Shown here: positions 41,082 through 47,507 of the stretch, in pieces
Layout of the letters: each line of letters starts with the position of its first letter
Position numbering within the stretch: position 1 is the first letter of the stretch
Assembly (NCBI GenBank): GCA_003131315.1
Contig: PKUV01000062.1
Span: forward strand, 1-47,507
Source: Acidobacteriaceae bacterium
GTDB taxonomy: Bacteria; Acidobacteriota; Terriglobia; Terriglobales; Acidobacteriaceae
Direction of reading: 5' to 3'
DNA length: 47,507 nt
Program-made: the position numbers and the translations under genes
Notes under the pieces: generated by a model
Told to the model about the DNA's origin: nothing
Database searches by the model: none
The model's input: the letters and a program-made list of their open reading frames with translations, nothing else

Positions 41082-41510
41082 TTACGAACTGCCTTCGGCG
41101 TATTCCGAGTGCAGGCGGGAGTGCGCGCGGGAGTGCACGCGAACGATCAACAGTCCGACCAGAACCGCGCTGACCAGCATCACGACCCGGATGTAGAGGC
41201 CGGCGTGAAAGGCCTGGTCTCCGGCAGCGGTTCGGAGCAGGCCCGAGGTGGCGCTCATGGTGCAGAGTCCGAAATAGATCTTTTCCATCCATCCGCGGGA
41301 AATGAGCATGAGCCACAAAAGAATGGCGGAGACGATGGTAAAGATTCCGCAGAGAATCCACGTACCTCGGGACACCGTGGACGGAACCCAGATGCCGGCG
41401 GCGGGATTGGCGGCAATCATCTGCCGCACCGCAATGAGGAGGAACACGACGGAATGCACCAGTGCGACGACGGCGCGTTTGCGGTTGGTGAGAATGGAAA
41501 ATCCGCCCAT
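41082..41510 (-). CDS. Small integral membrane protein, four predicted helices
   Basis: 142 aa from ATG 41510 (ATG 41543 also possible). Hydrophobic segments: VVALVHSVVFLLIAV, WILCGIFTIVSAILLWLML, KIYFGLCTMSATSGLLRTA and YIRVVMLVSAVLVGLLIVRV. The C-terminus is basic and His/Ser rich (HSRAHSRLHSEYAEGSS). No family recognised. A palindrome resembling a Crp/Fnr-type operator lies 40-53 bp upstream of ATG 41510, hinting at control by oxygen, NO or a cyclic nucleotide. Confidence 0.7.
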   Translation of the reverse strand: MGGFSILTNRKRAVVALVHSVVFLLIAVRQMIAANPAAGIWVPSTVSRGTWILCGIFTIVSAILLWLMLISRGWMEKIYFGLCTMSATSGLLRTAAGDQAFHAGLYIRVVMLVSAVLVGLLIVRVHSRAHSRLHSEYAEGSS

Positions 41511-41549
41511 GCGTGAGCATAATGTACCGGAAGTGGCGAGCATGAGACA

Positions 41550-41563
41550 GTGATCCAGATCAC
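41550..41563. promoter_or_regulatory. Candidate Crp/Fnr-family operator
   Basis: GTGATCCAGATCAC is a perfect GTGAT-N4-ATCAC dyad. The spacing and half-sites resemble Fnr-type sites (TTGAT-N4-ATCAA) with the outer T-T/A-A pair partly changed. It lies upstream of the membrane-protein gene (minus) and at the start of a possible small plus-strand gene. Confidence 0.5.
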
Positions 41564-41777
41564 GCGTAGAGTGTCCGCGCCAGACAAAAACGCTGCGAGC
41601 CACGGGCGGCGGGCTTCGAGCCATCCCGAAGATGCGTGGTTCATTATTCCGGTGAGAGCGTTCGTGCCACGTACGGGTATGAATCTGTTTCCCAAGGAGC
41701 GCGGCGATGTGGGGATGTATGCGCGGTATCGGGAAGCGTGGGGGCTGTTGCGGGGAGAAAAGTTGAATGGGGAGTGA
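41550..41777 (+). CDS. Possible small protein (75 aa or less)
   Basis: Open frame from GTG 41550 (or GTG 41571, ATG 41680) to TGA 41777. Codon use resembles real genes in the window, and the C-terminal part (GMNLFPKERGDVGMYARYRE) looks protein-like. No known domain and no clear ribosome site. The first start lies inside the operator-like dyad. Tentative. Confidence 0.3.
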   Translation: MIQITRRVSAPDKNAASHGRRASSHPEDAWFIIPVRAFVPRTGMNLFPKERGDVGMYARYREAWGLLRGEKLNGE

Positions 41778-41783
41778 GGGAGG

Positions 41784-41812
41784 GCACCCTCCGCGCGGGT
41801 TGCGGAGGGTGC
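41784..41812. repeat. Perfect 11-bp inverted repeat
   Basis: GCACCCTCCGC (41784-41794), loop GCGGGTT, GCGGAGGGTGC (41802-41812). It begins 7 bp after the stop of the possible 75-aa frame. Same style as the other GC-rich palindromes; no T-tract. Confidence 0.75.
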
Positions 41813-41882
41813 GTCGCGGTTGGGCTTTGTCCGCGAGAGCCGATCAGGAAGCAGCGCAGGCAAGAGTGCCCGCGCCTCACGA

Positions 41883-42482
41883 TCAGGCTTCCAGCGAGAC
41901 GGGCGGCTGCGCTAGCAGGGTGCTCGACTGGGAGGAGGAGAGGGATCCGCCGCCGAGGGCGAACTGCTCCAGTTGCTGCTGCAGGGTAGCGTAGGCCTGT
42001 TGAGCGCCGGCAAGGTTGCTGGAAGTCAAACTCTGGCCGATCTGGTTAAGGTCCTGGAGCAGGGAATTCTGGGTGCTTGAGTCTCCGCTTCCAGTGCTGC
42101 TTGTGCCACCGAACAGGCCTCCGGTGCTGATACGGTGGTGATTGTGCAAGTGAGTCGGGGAACCACTCGGGCTCTGGAGATCCTGTTGGAGGGTGGAGTA
42201 ATCTTTTTGCGCGGCGGAAAGGTTGCCGGACTTGAGGTCGGTGGCGAGTTGGTTGAAGGCTTGTGCGACGGGGTCGGTGGTGGACTTAGGAGGGTAGGCA
42301 GTAGATGCGGCAGCCGTACTGGTGGCGGGCTGCGAGAAGGCTGCCTGCAAGGTGGCGAAATCGGACTGCGAGGCCGAGAGATTGCCGGACTGGAGATCCT
42401 TGCTGAGCTGTTGGAAAGGATTGCTGGCGGCGCTGAGCTGGTATTGATTGGAGCTGCTGCTTAAAATCCCGGAGATGGACAT
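41883..42482 (-). CDS. Repeat protein with three SGNLSxAQ helical repeats
   Basis: 199 aa from ATG 42482, chosen for GAGG 7 nt upstream. Three related units are seen: LSKDLQSGNLSASQSDFATL, LATDLKSGNLSAAQKDYSTL and IGQSLTSSNLAGAQQAYATL, each a helix-turn-helix of about 30 residues with SGNLS in the turn. Ser/Thr/Gly-rich linkers (including LHNHHRISTGGLFGG) separate them. No signal peptide. I recall similar proteins across soil bacteria but no assigned function. It may be a scaffold or export-related protein; this is speculation. Confidence 0.75.
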   Translation of the reverse strand: MSISGILSSSSNQYQLSAASNPFQQLSKDLQSGNLSASQSDFATLQAAFSQPATSTAAASTAYPPKSTTDPVAQAFNQLATDLKSGNLSAAQKDYSTLQQDLQSPSGSPTHLHNHHRISTGGLFGGTSSTGSGDSSTQNSLLQDLNQIGQSLTSSNLAGAQQAYATLQQQLEQFALGGGSLSSSQSSTLLAQPPVSLEA

Positions 42483-42812
42483 TGATGTACCTCGATGTAA
42501 AAGTTTAAGGAGCGTTCGGCGGGGAATTCGCTGGCGGAAGATTGATGCTGGCAGCCGGCGAAGTTCCGAGTGAACCCGGTGGTGTTGAAGCACGCTCGAT
42601 TCCATTTGGTGCGGGCAATGGTGCGGAAGAAATGTTGGAGCATTTTCTGGCGGTTGCGGGCTATGGCGCTCGGCGAGATGGCGCGGTGCGGGGCGGGTGG
42701 GCAAAGCGTGCAGGGGTTGGCGGAGGCAAGAGTTGCCGGGGGGCGGCGGACAAGAGTGTCCGCCCTACACGGAAATTCTTGAAACCGAATCCAGAAACAG
42801 TAAACTTGTCGC
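42483..42812. other. 330-bp divergent region between the repeat protein and mbfA
   Basis: No gene seen. It contains short palindromes GGCAA-gag-TTGCC (about 42725) and GGCGGACA-agag-TGTCCGCC (42745-42764). It must hold the promoter of mbfA. I could not identify an Irr or Fur box with confidence. Confidence 0.45.
42745..42764. repeat. Palindrome GGCGGACA-agag-TGTCCGCC
   Basis: Perfect 8-bp arms, 49 bp upstream of mbfA. A related CAAGAGTGCCCGCG motif is at about 41858-41875. Confidence 0.65.
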
Positions 42813-43769
42813 ATGGCGCGAAACTTCAAAGATTTGTCGGAGCGCGAAATTCTGGCGCTGGCGATTTCACTGGAAGAAGAAGATGGACGGGTGTATGCGG
42901 ATTTTGCCGAGGGCCTGCGCGAGACGTATCCGGCGACGGCGAAGCTGTTCGATGACATGGGCGCTGAGGAGTCGGAGCATCGGGCGTCGCTGATCGAAAC
43001 TTATCGGGCGCGCTTTGGGGAACATATTCCGCTGATCCGGCGGCAGGATGTGAAGGGGTTTGTGCAGCGGAGGCCGTTCTGGCTGACGCGTCCTTTGAAG
43101 ATTTCGGAGGTGCGGAAGCAGGCGGAGATCATGGAACTGGAGACGCGCCAGTTTTACCAGAAGGCGATCGGGCAGGTGACGGATGCGGGGGTCCGGAAGC
43201 TGCTGGGAGATCTGGAGGAAGTCGAGCGCAAGCACCAGGCGACGGCGGAGGCGATGCAGGCGAGTATTACTCAGTCGGCGGAAAAGACGGAGGACGAAGC
43301 GCAGCGGCGTCTGTTTGTGTTGCAGATTGTCCAGCCGGGGCTGGCGGGGCTGATGGATGGATCGGTGTCGACGCTGGCTCCGGTGTTCGCGGCGGCGTTT
43401 GCGACGAAGAGCAGCAATGACGCGTTTCTCGTGGGGCTGGCGGCTTCGATTGGAGCGGGAATCTCGATGGCGTTTGCGGAGGCGCTGTCGGATGACGGAT
43501 CGCTGACGGGGCGCGGGCGTCCAGTGCTGCGCGGTGCGGTGACGGGATTGATGACGGCAGCCGGCGGGATTGGGCACACGCTTCCGTTCTTGATTAAGGA
43601 TTTTCATGTGGCGTTTATTGCGGCGGTGATTATCGTGGCGATGGAGTTAGCGACGATTGCGTGGATTCGGAATCGGTATATGGATACTCCGCTGCTGTCG
43701 GCGGCGTTTCAGGTGGTGGTGGGCGGAGTTTTGGTGTTTGCGGTGGGGATATGGATTGGGAGCTCGTGA
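42813..43769 (+). CDS. mbfA: MbfA-like membrane-bound ferritin / iron exporter
   Basis: 318 aa. Residues about 1-150 form a ferritin/rubrerythrin-like four-helix domain with the Glu and ExxH ligands of a di-iron site ([50 protein letters not shown]). Residues about 170-318 are a VIT1/CCC1-type membrane transporter ([40 protein letters not shown], and two final helices). This fusion is the MbfA architecture, which exports iron from the cytosol and protects against iron and peroxide stress in rhizobia. No ribosome site is clear at ATG 42813. Stands alone, divergent from the repeat protein. Confidence 0.9.
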   Translation: MARNFKDLSEREILALAISLEEEDGRVYADFAEGLRETYPATAKLFDDMGAEESEHRASLIETYRARFGEHIPLIRRQDVKGFVQRRPFWLTRPLKISEVRKQAEIMELETRQFYQKAIGQVTDAGVRKLLGDLEEVERKHQATAEAMQASITQSAEKTEDEAQRRLFVLQIVQPGLAGLMDGSVSTLAPVFAAAFATKSSNDAFLVGLAASIGAGISMAFAEALSDDGSLTGRGRPVLRGAVTGLMTAAGGIGHTLPFLIKDFHVAFIAAVIIVAMELATIAWIRNRYMDTPLLSAAFQVVVGGVLVFAVGIWIGSS

Positions 43770-43771
43770 GG

Positions 43772-43808
43772 GAATTTGTAATTGGGTAATTTGTAATTGG
43801 GTAATTTG
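43772..43808 (+). repeat. 15-bp tandem repeat, 2.5 copies
   Basis: GAATTTGTAATTGGG, then TAATTTGTAATTGGG, then TAATTTG. AT-rich, directly behind the mbfA stop. Similar AT-rich strings in the opposite orientation lie at about 17860-17885 and 30589-30630. Confidence 0.75.
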
Positions 43809-43835
43809 AAGGCTGGCGGACGAGCAACACCCCTG

Positions 43836-43862
43836 CCCAAGCGGAGTTTGGACGGGGCACCC
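43836..43862 (+). repeat. Half-decayed copy of the 40927 palindrome
   Basis: CCCAAGCGGAGTTTGGACGG continues into GGCACCC, matching the right part of 40938-40964 with one change. The left arm has diverged. Confidence 0.65.
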
Positions 43863-43887
43863 TCCTGATTTCGCCAACTGCCGCTCA

Positions 43888-44832
43888 TTAACGGTTGAAG
43901 AGGCTCGCCACGCTGGCCTTAAATCGTTGCCAGAAATCTTTCATTGGGCTGGAAGACGCCGACGCTACCGGGCTTCGCTCGATGTGTTCCACATGTTTGA
44001 ATCCCGGAGGAATCTCGAAGAGCGCTGGATCGAGAGGGCCTTCCTCGAGCTGTGTCACTTGCGTTTCAAACTTCGAATCCGACTGCTTCCTGGTTCCGTC
44101 CGGCAGTGTGTAAGTGTTTTTCGAAGTCATTAGAGAATGCAGAGCAAACCCGGTTTCCGGTTCTCCAATCGCGACGAATTCAGGTTTCTCCATTGGTTGC
44201 TTCCCATTGGCCACGTGCAAATAACCGTAAGTGTGAGCTTGCCTTCCCTCAGGCCGCTTCCGGTCGCAGGACAGTCGCTGGTTGAGATCGATGGACTTGA
44301 AATCGATGTACCATGCGTCCGTCACCGATTCTTGCGGCTCGGAGTGGGAGCCTTGAAGTGGAGTCTGCCTTCTTGTCGTGATGACGTGTCGCGCGATGTG
44401 CCCAAATATCTCTTTCCGCTCGCCGGTGTCGGTTGTCGTCACTTCTATTCGCAACGTCGGTTTTTCCGACAGGTACGTCGCGGGGATTTGTAATCCGCGC
44501 CTCTCGATCTCTTGCTTGGTTAGCGGCTTGGGCGGATACGGCGCTGAGGTGTATTCGTGGGCGTCGAGATTCAACTCGAAGTACTGTCCCAGGTCACACC
44601 GTGTAATGGCAACAAGCCGCGGGCCATATATCGGCTGGAATGACCCCTCTGCTTTCTTCTGTCCCGCGGAATTTCGAAATTCCACTCGCTTCCGGTCTCC
44701 CTGCATATAGACGGTGTGCTGGCTCGACTTTCCAGCTAACCCGTGCTCTATCGTCATTTTAATTCCGGCGTTGTCCGAGGCTTGCAACAGCGAGACACCG
44801 AGGAGAAGTAACCAGGTGGATGAAACATTCAC
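43888..44832 (-). CDS. Exported protein of unknown function (314 aa)
   Basis: Start chosen at GTG 44832 because GGAGG lies 7 nt upstream and a signal peptide begins there (VSSTWLLLLGVSLLQA, cut before SDN). The mature part begins IKMTIEHGLAGKSSQHTVYM with QGDRKRVEFRN, a pattern seen in exported acidobacterial proteins resembling the DUF4412 beta-fold. A later segment (IARHVITTRRQTPLQGSHSE) and an amphipathic C-terminus (MKDFWQRFKASVASLFNR) complete it. No catalytic motif. The family name is a guess. Confidence 0.75.
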   Translation of the reverse strand: MNVSSTWLLLLGVSLLQASDNAGIKMTIEHGLAGKSSQHTVYMQGDRKRVEFRNSAGQKKAEGSFQPIYGPRLVAITRCDLGQYFELNLDAHEYTSAPYPPKPLTKQEIERRGLQIPATYLSEKPTLRIEVTTTDTGERKEIFGHIARHVITTRRQTPLQGSHSEPQESVTDAWYIDFKSIDLNQRLSCDRKRPEGRQAHTYGYLHVANGKQPMEKPEFVAIGEPETGFALHSLMTSKNTYTLPDGTRKQSDSKFETQVTQLEEGPLDPALFEIPPGFKHVEHIERSPVASASSSPMKDFWQRFKASVASLFNR

Positions 44833-45198
44833 GGCGCGCCCTCCACATAGCCGATCAGGAAATCGTTGAAAGTACAATAGCCGTACGCTTATTCCGAGTC
44901 AAGCCACACGACCCGGTTACCTGTACACCGAGCGCTACCTCTGGGGCTAAAGCCTCTATGTTTAGCGGCTTCGGGACGGCACAGCTAAAGAGGCTGCGGA
45001 AAAACTAATTGAGGGCGTAAAAAGCACACCTCAGGCGCTAAAGCGCGAGCACAGTGTCAACGACTTAGCGGCACGAGTAACCTCGTGCCCTTCCCTTTTC
45101 GCAGCGAAGTTCGAGTTTGTCCGCAGCCTGTAAAGCCGTGCCCCTTCAAAACGGATTTATAAGACAGCTTCTGGTCCCACCCAACTGCTATTTCGTCG
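44833..45198. other. 366-bp gene-free region with TAAAG-type small repeats
   Basis: No gene seen. It holds AGCCTCT (44951-44957) / AGAGGCT (44989-44995), GCGC-taaa-GCGC near 45038, and a perfect hairpin GGCACGAG-taac-CTCGTGCC (45070-45089) followed by CTTCCCTTTT. Several GGCTAAAGCC-like half-palindromes recur. It looks like a graveyard of small dispersed repeats. Confidence 0.5.
45070..45089. repeat. Hairpin GGCACGAG-taac-CTCGTGCC
   Basis: Perfect 8-bp arms, followed on the plus strand by CTTCCCTTTT. It could act as a weak plus-strand terminator, but no plus-strand gene precedes it. Confidence 0.55.
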
Positions 45199-46175
45199 TT
45201 ACATGATCATGGTGGTAATATTCGTAGGCTGACATTGGTTTGGCGCCGCCTTTTTTCCAGATACGGCCTTCGGCGGGGAGTTTCCTAACACACGGGCCAT
45301 CTCTCTTACGTGCATGGCGACCAATCCGCAGCAGGAGCCGATGTAGTTGATGCCGATTTCTTTGGCTTGCAGGGCGTAGTCTCCCATGTGTTTGAGAGTT
45401 AGTTGGAGTGGGTCGAGGGCGTAGGGGAATTCGGGGAGGCTGGTGAAGTCGGGCTTATCTTTCGGTGTGTTATAGGCCACGGGCTGGCACGCTAGATAGC
45501 CGTCGACGGATTGGCGCATTTGTTCCATGGGGGCGGGGATGTGCTGCGGGGGGCGCAGGCAGTTCATGCCTACGATGTAGGCTCCGGCGTCTAAGAGGGT
45601 TTTGGCGGTGGCGGCGGTGGTTCCCTCGGCGGTTTCATCTTTGTTTTCGAAGCAGATGGTGACCATGACGGGGAGTCCGGTTGTTTTGGCGCGCTCGACC
45701 CAGAGGAGCGCTTCGCCTAACCACGAGAACGTTTCGCCGACGATGAAGTCGACGCCTTCTTCGCACTGGACTTTAAGTTGTTCGTCGAAAGTTTGACGGA
45801 CACGGTCGACGGAGGAGGGGCTGTTCGGTTCGTACATCCAAGTCAGGCTTAGATTGCCGGCGACTAAGCATTGATCTCCAGCGACTTCTTTGGCGACGCG
45901 GACCACGGAGCGGTTGATGTCGTCAACGCAGTCTTCGAGGCCGACGGTGGCTAACTTGTCGCGACTGGCGTAGAAGGTGAGGGCCTGGAGAACTTCGGCT
46001 CCGGCTTCGCGGAATTCGATGTGGAGTTCGCGGAGGGCGTCGGGATAGACGATGGCGACTTCGGGAGTAAAGGGACCGGGGCGAACCCATCCGCGTTTGT
46101 CCAGTTCGAGTAAGTAGCCGCCGTCGCCTATGACGGGGCCGTGCTTCAGGCGTTCGAGAATACTTTGCTTGGCAT
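45199..46175 (-). CDS. Betaine-homocysteine methyltransferase-like protein (apparent frameshift at codon 2)
   Basis: The uninterrupted frame from 46173 encodes AKQSILERLKHGPVIGDGGY then LLELDKRGWVRPGPFTPEV, continuing into RVAKEVAGDQCLVAGNLSL, VDFIVGETFSWLGEALLW, IVGMNCLRPP and IGSCCGLVAMHVREMA. The Cys in GMNC and the CC pair in GSCCG form the Zn/homocysteine site. About 325 aa, normal for BHMT. That frame has no ATG/GTG/TTG near its start, but ATG 46175 has a perfect AAAGGAG 5 nt upstream and reads out of frame after one codon. Restoring one G (ATGGCC) repairs it. Without that, translation would start only at GTG 45906 and lose the Hcy-barrel N-terminus. Role: methyl transfer from betaine (or similar) to homocysteine. 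It sits 27 bp after the FAD oxidoreductase frame. Confidence 0.8.
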
Positions 46176-46180
46176 AAGTG

Positions 46181-46187
46181 CTCCTTT
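46181..46187 (-). promoter_or_regulatory. Ribosome binding site of the BHMT-like gene
   Basis: AAAGGAG on the minus strand, 5 nt before ATG 46175. It is the best ribosome site nearby and fixes the intended start, showing the coding frame is out by one base. Confidence 0.8.
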
Positions 46188-46202
46188 AGCGATGCAGCCC
46201 CT

Positions 46203-47507
46203 CTAAAGGGGCGTCTGATTTCCCGCAGAGACGCGGCAAGCCCCGCCTCTACTGGCGGAAGAACTTACGGCATCGGTAAAGCGATGCCCTGATACGAGCC
46301 TCTTGTTCTTCCGCAGCCTGCTGGCGTCAGCCAAGAGCGCTGCCGAGCTTTGCTCGTCTTGGACGGGCGGGACGCCCGTCCCTCTACTTGCGCTGCTAGT
46401 ATCTTTGTACTCGAAATCTGCTTTGATGGGGCGGCCCTCCTGGAAACGGGTGGAGCGGAACGGAGTTATGTCCACCGTTTGCGCTTTGCCGTCGAGAATT
46501 AGTTCGGACATTACCAAGCCTATGGCGGGAGAGAGTTTGAAGCCTATGCCGGAAAAACCAGCGCAAAGGTATAGCCCTTCTACTTGGGGGACAGGGCCTA
46601 ACAGCGGGCGCGAGTCGGGAGTTACGTGGTAGACGCCGGTGACGCCTCGCATTACTTCGGCGGATTCCAGTTTGAGGACGCGGCGGGCGGCTCGGTCGAT
46701 GATTTCTTCTAAGTCGGATTCGGAGGGGCGCTGGGGGAAGTTATCGGGGCCGATGGGGCGCTTGCCGTAGAAATCGCCGACCAGGAATTTATCGCTGGCA
46801 TCGGAGCGGAAATAGGTGGCGGTGACGGAGTCGATGCAGGCCGCGCCGCATAGCCGCATGGTGGGCGCGTTCTTTAGGATGGCTACCTGGTGGAATTCGG
46901 TCTCTATCGGCGGATCGAAGCCGGTGGACTGGACGAGGGGACGCGTCCAGGGGCCGGTGGCGGCGATGACTATGGGGGCGTGAATTTCTCCATGATCGGT
47001 TTTCACGCCGCGGATGTGCCCGCCTTCGATCAGGAAACTGGTGGCGCGGGTTTTGGAGAGTAGGTCGCGCCTGAATCGTGGGCTCGGGCTAGGAAATCGT
47101 TGGCTACTACATTGCCGTCGCCGTAACCGGAGTCCGGTTCGTAGGCGGCTAACTCCACGTCGTCTACTTGCCAGTCGGGTTCCAGTTCCTGGAGTTGATG
47201 GCGGTCGATTAGCTGGACGTTTGCGCCGAGATTCCTTTGCATGGCGACGTTTTGTTTCAGGGCTTCGGATTCGCCGGGGTGAACGATGCGGACGAATCCG
47301 GTTTTGCGGAATTCGCCGGGCTCGCCGACGATGTCACGCCAGTGCTGGAAGATTTTCAGGCTGATCAGGGCGAGTTGGACTTCGGGGGCGAAGCTGTAGT
47401 GCATGCGGACCAAGGCGGAGGAGCGTCCGCTGCCGCCGCTTCCGGCGTGGTCTTTGTCGAGGACGGCGATGCGTCCGGCGTTGCGGCGGGCGAGATGGAA
47501 GGCGATG
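46203..47507 (-). CDS. FAD-dependent amine oxidase-like protein (sarcosine/dimethylglycine oxidase type), partial and frameshifted
   Basis: The N-terminus lies beyond the window. Seen: IAFHLARRNAGRIAVLDKD, GSGGSGRSSALVRMHYS (FAD-site region of SoxB/DMGDH-like enzymes), then LARAHDSGATYS. The frame breaks at about 47055 and resumes as LSKTRATSFLIEGGHIRGV, IVIAATGPWTRPL, VTGVYHVTPDSRPLLGPVPQ and YLCAGFSGIGFKLSPAIG, the conserved C-terminal FAD motif. One lost base at the break explains it. The last 60 or so residues, from about SASRGTGVPPVQDEQ, come from palindromic repeats, so the native stop was probably lost. It would oxidise N-methylated amino acids. Its neighbour BHMT produces dimethylglycine, a possible substrate. 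Confidence 0.75.
46227..46250. repeat. Diverged copy of the 24-bp palindrome
   Basis: AGAGACGCGGC (46227-46237), AA, GCCCCGCCTCT (46240-46250), two mismatches in the arms. Related in inverted form to 31358-31381. It encodes the final residues of the FAD oxidoreductase frame. Confidence 0.6.
46342..46381. repeat. Double-hairpin element, copy 4, at the 3' end of the FAD oxidoreductase gene
   Basis: In inverted orientation: GCCGAGC-ttt-GCTCGTC (46342-46358, one mismatch), TT, GGACGGGCG (46361-46369), GGA, CGCCCGTCC (46373-46381). Translated on the minus strand as RGTGVPPVQDEQSSAA. Confidence 0.85.

Overview
The window looks like chromosomal DNA of an acidobacterium (Acidobacteriota, Terriglobia-like soil lineage). 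This is inferred from high GC, a pseudopilin operon with a giant PilX-like protein, a TonB receptor with an N-terminal carboxypeptidase-regulatory domain, secreted propeller/Ig and BNR/Ig giants, REC-PilZ regulators, an MbfA ferritin/VIT protein and many small GC-rich palindromes. No rRNA, canonical tRNA, CRISPR array, prophage or origin was seen.

Layout. 1-5909 (minus): pseudopilin operon gspH/fimT-, pilV-, pilW- and pilX-like, closed by a clear intrinsic terminator at 26-47. 6436-7575 (plus): receiver-like protein with two PilZ domains. 7632-10008 (minus): ugd-uxs pair making UDP-glucuronate and UDP-xylose. 10361-10925 (minus): brnT-brnA toxin-antitoxin. 11133-13601 (plus): TonB-dependent receptor. 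13604-14784: decayed transposon bounded by inverted repeats and carrying a methyltransferase. 15191-19388 (plus): secreted propeller/Big_1 protein and an unusual GAF-TM-TonB protein. 19494-21444 (minus): operon of two hexaheme c-type cytochromes around a small exported protein. 21600-22976: small genes, an antitoxin scrap and repeats. 22968-27968 (minus): REC-PilZ protein and a 7-PAS GGDEF-EAL protein. 28152-30362 (minus): proC and lhgO. 30633-35548 (minus): giant BNR/Ig protein. 35753-40044 (plus): lone nuoI-like ferredoxin and metH. 40128-44832: small Zn-binding protein, tRNA-like element, membrane protein, repeat protein, mbfA and a secreted protein. 45199-47507 (minus): FAD-dependent amine oxidase-like gene (cut by the window end) and a BHMT-like gene.

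Themes. Three genes concern type IV pili or c-di-GMP output (two PilZ proteins, one GGDEF-EAL), and the pseudopilin operon lies beside one of them, so a c-di-GMP/pilus/surface-polysaccharide connection is plausible. Homocysteine methylation appears twice (metH and BHMT-like), the second beside a sarcosine/dimethylglycine oxidase-like gene, suggesting betaine methyl-group use.

Most unusual signals: (1) a family of double-hairpin palindromes (GGACGGGCG...CGCCCGTCC plus GCCGnGC...GCnCGGC) that sits in frame inside coding genes, most strikingly inside the activation domain of MetH, and that provides a C-terminal extension of the FAD oxidoreductase; (2) a 63-nt tRNA-like element ending in G-CCA with an 8-bp acceptor and 4-bp T stem but one arm missing; (3) an inverted-repeat-bounded unit joining a transposase remnant to a methyltransferase; (4) at least three genes whose frames are broken by what look like single-base losses, which may be biology or assembly error.
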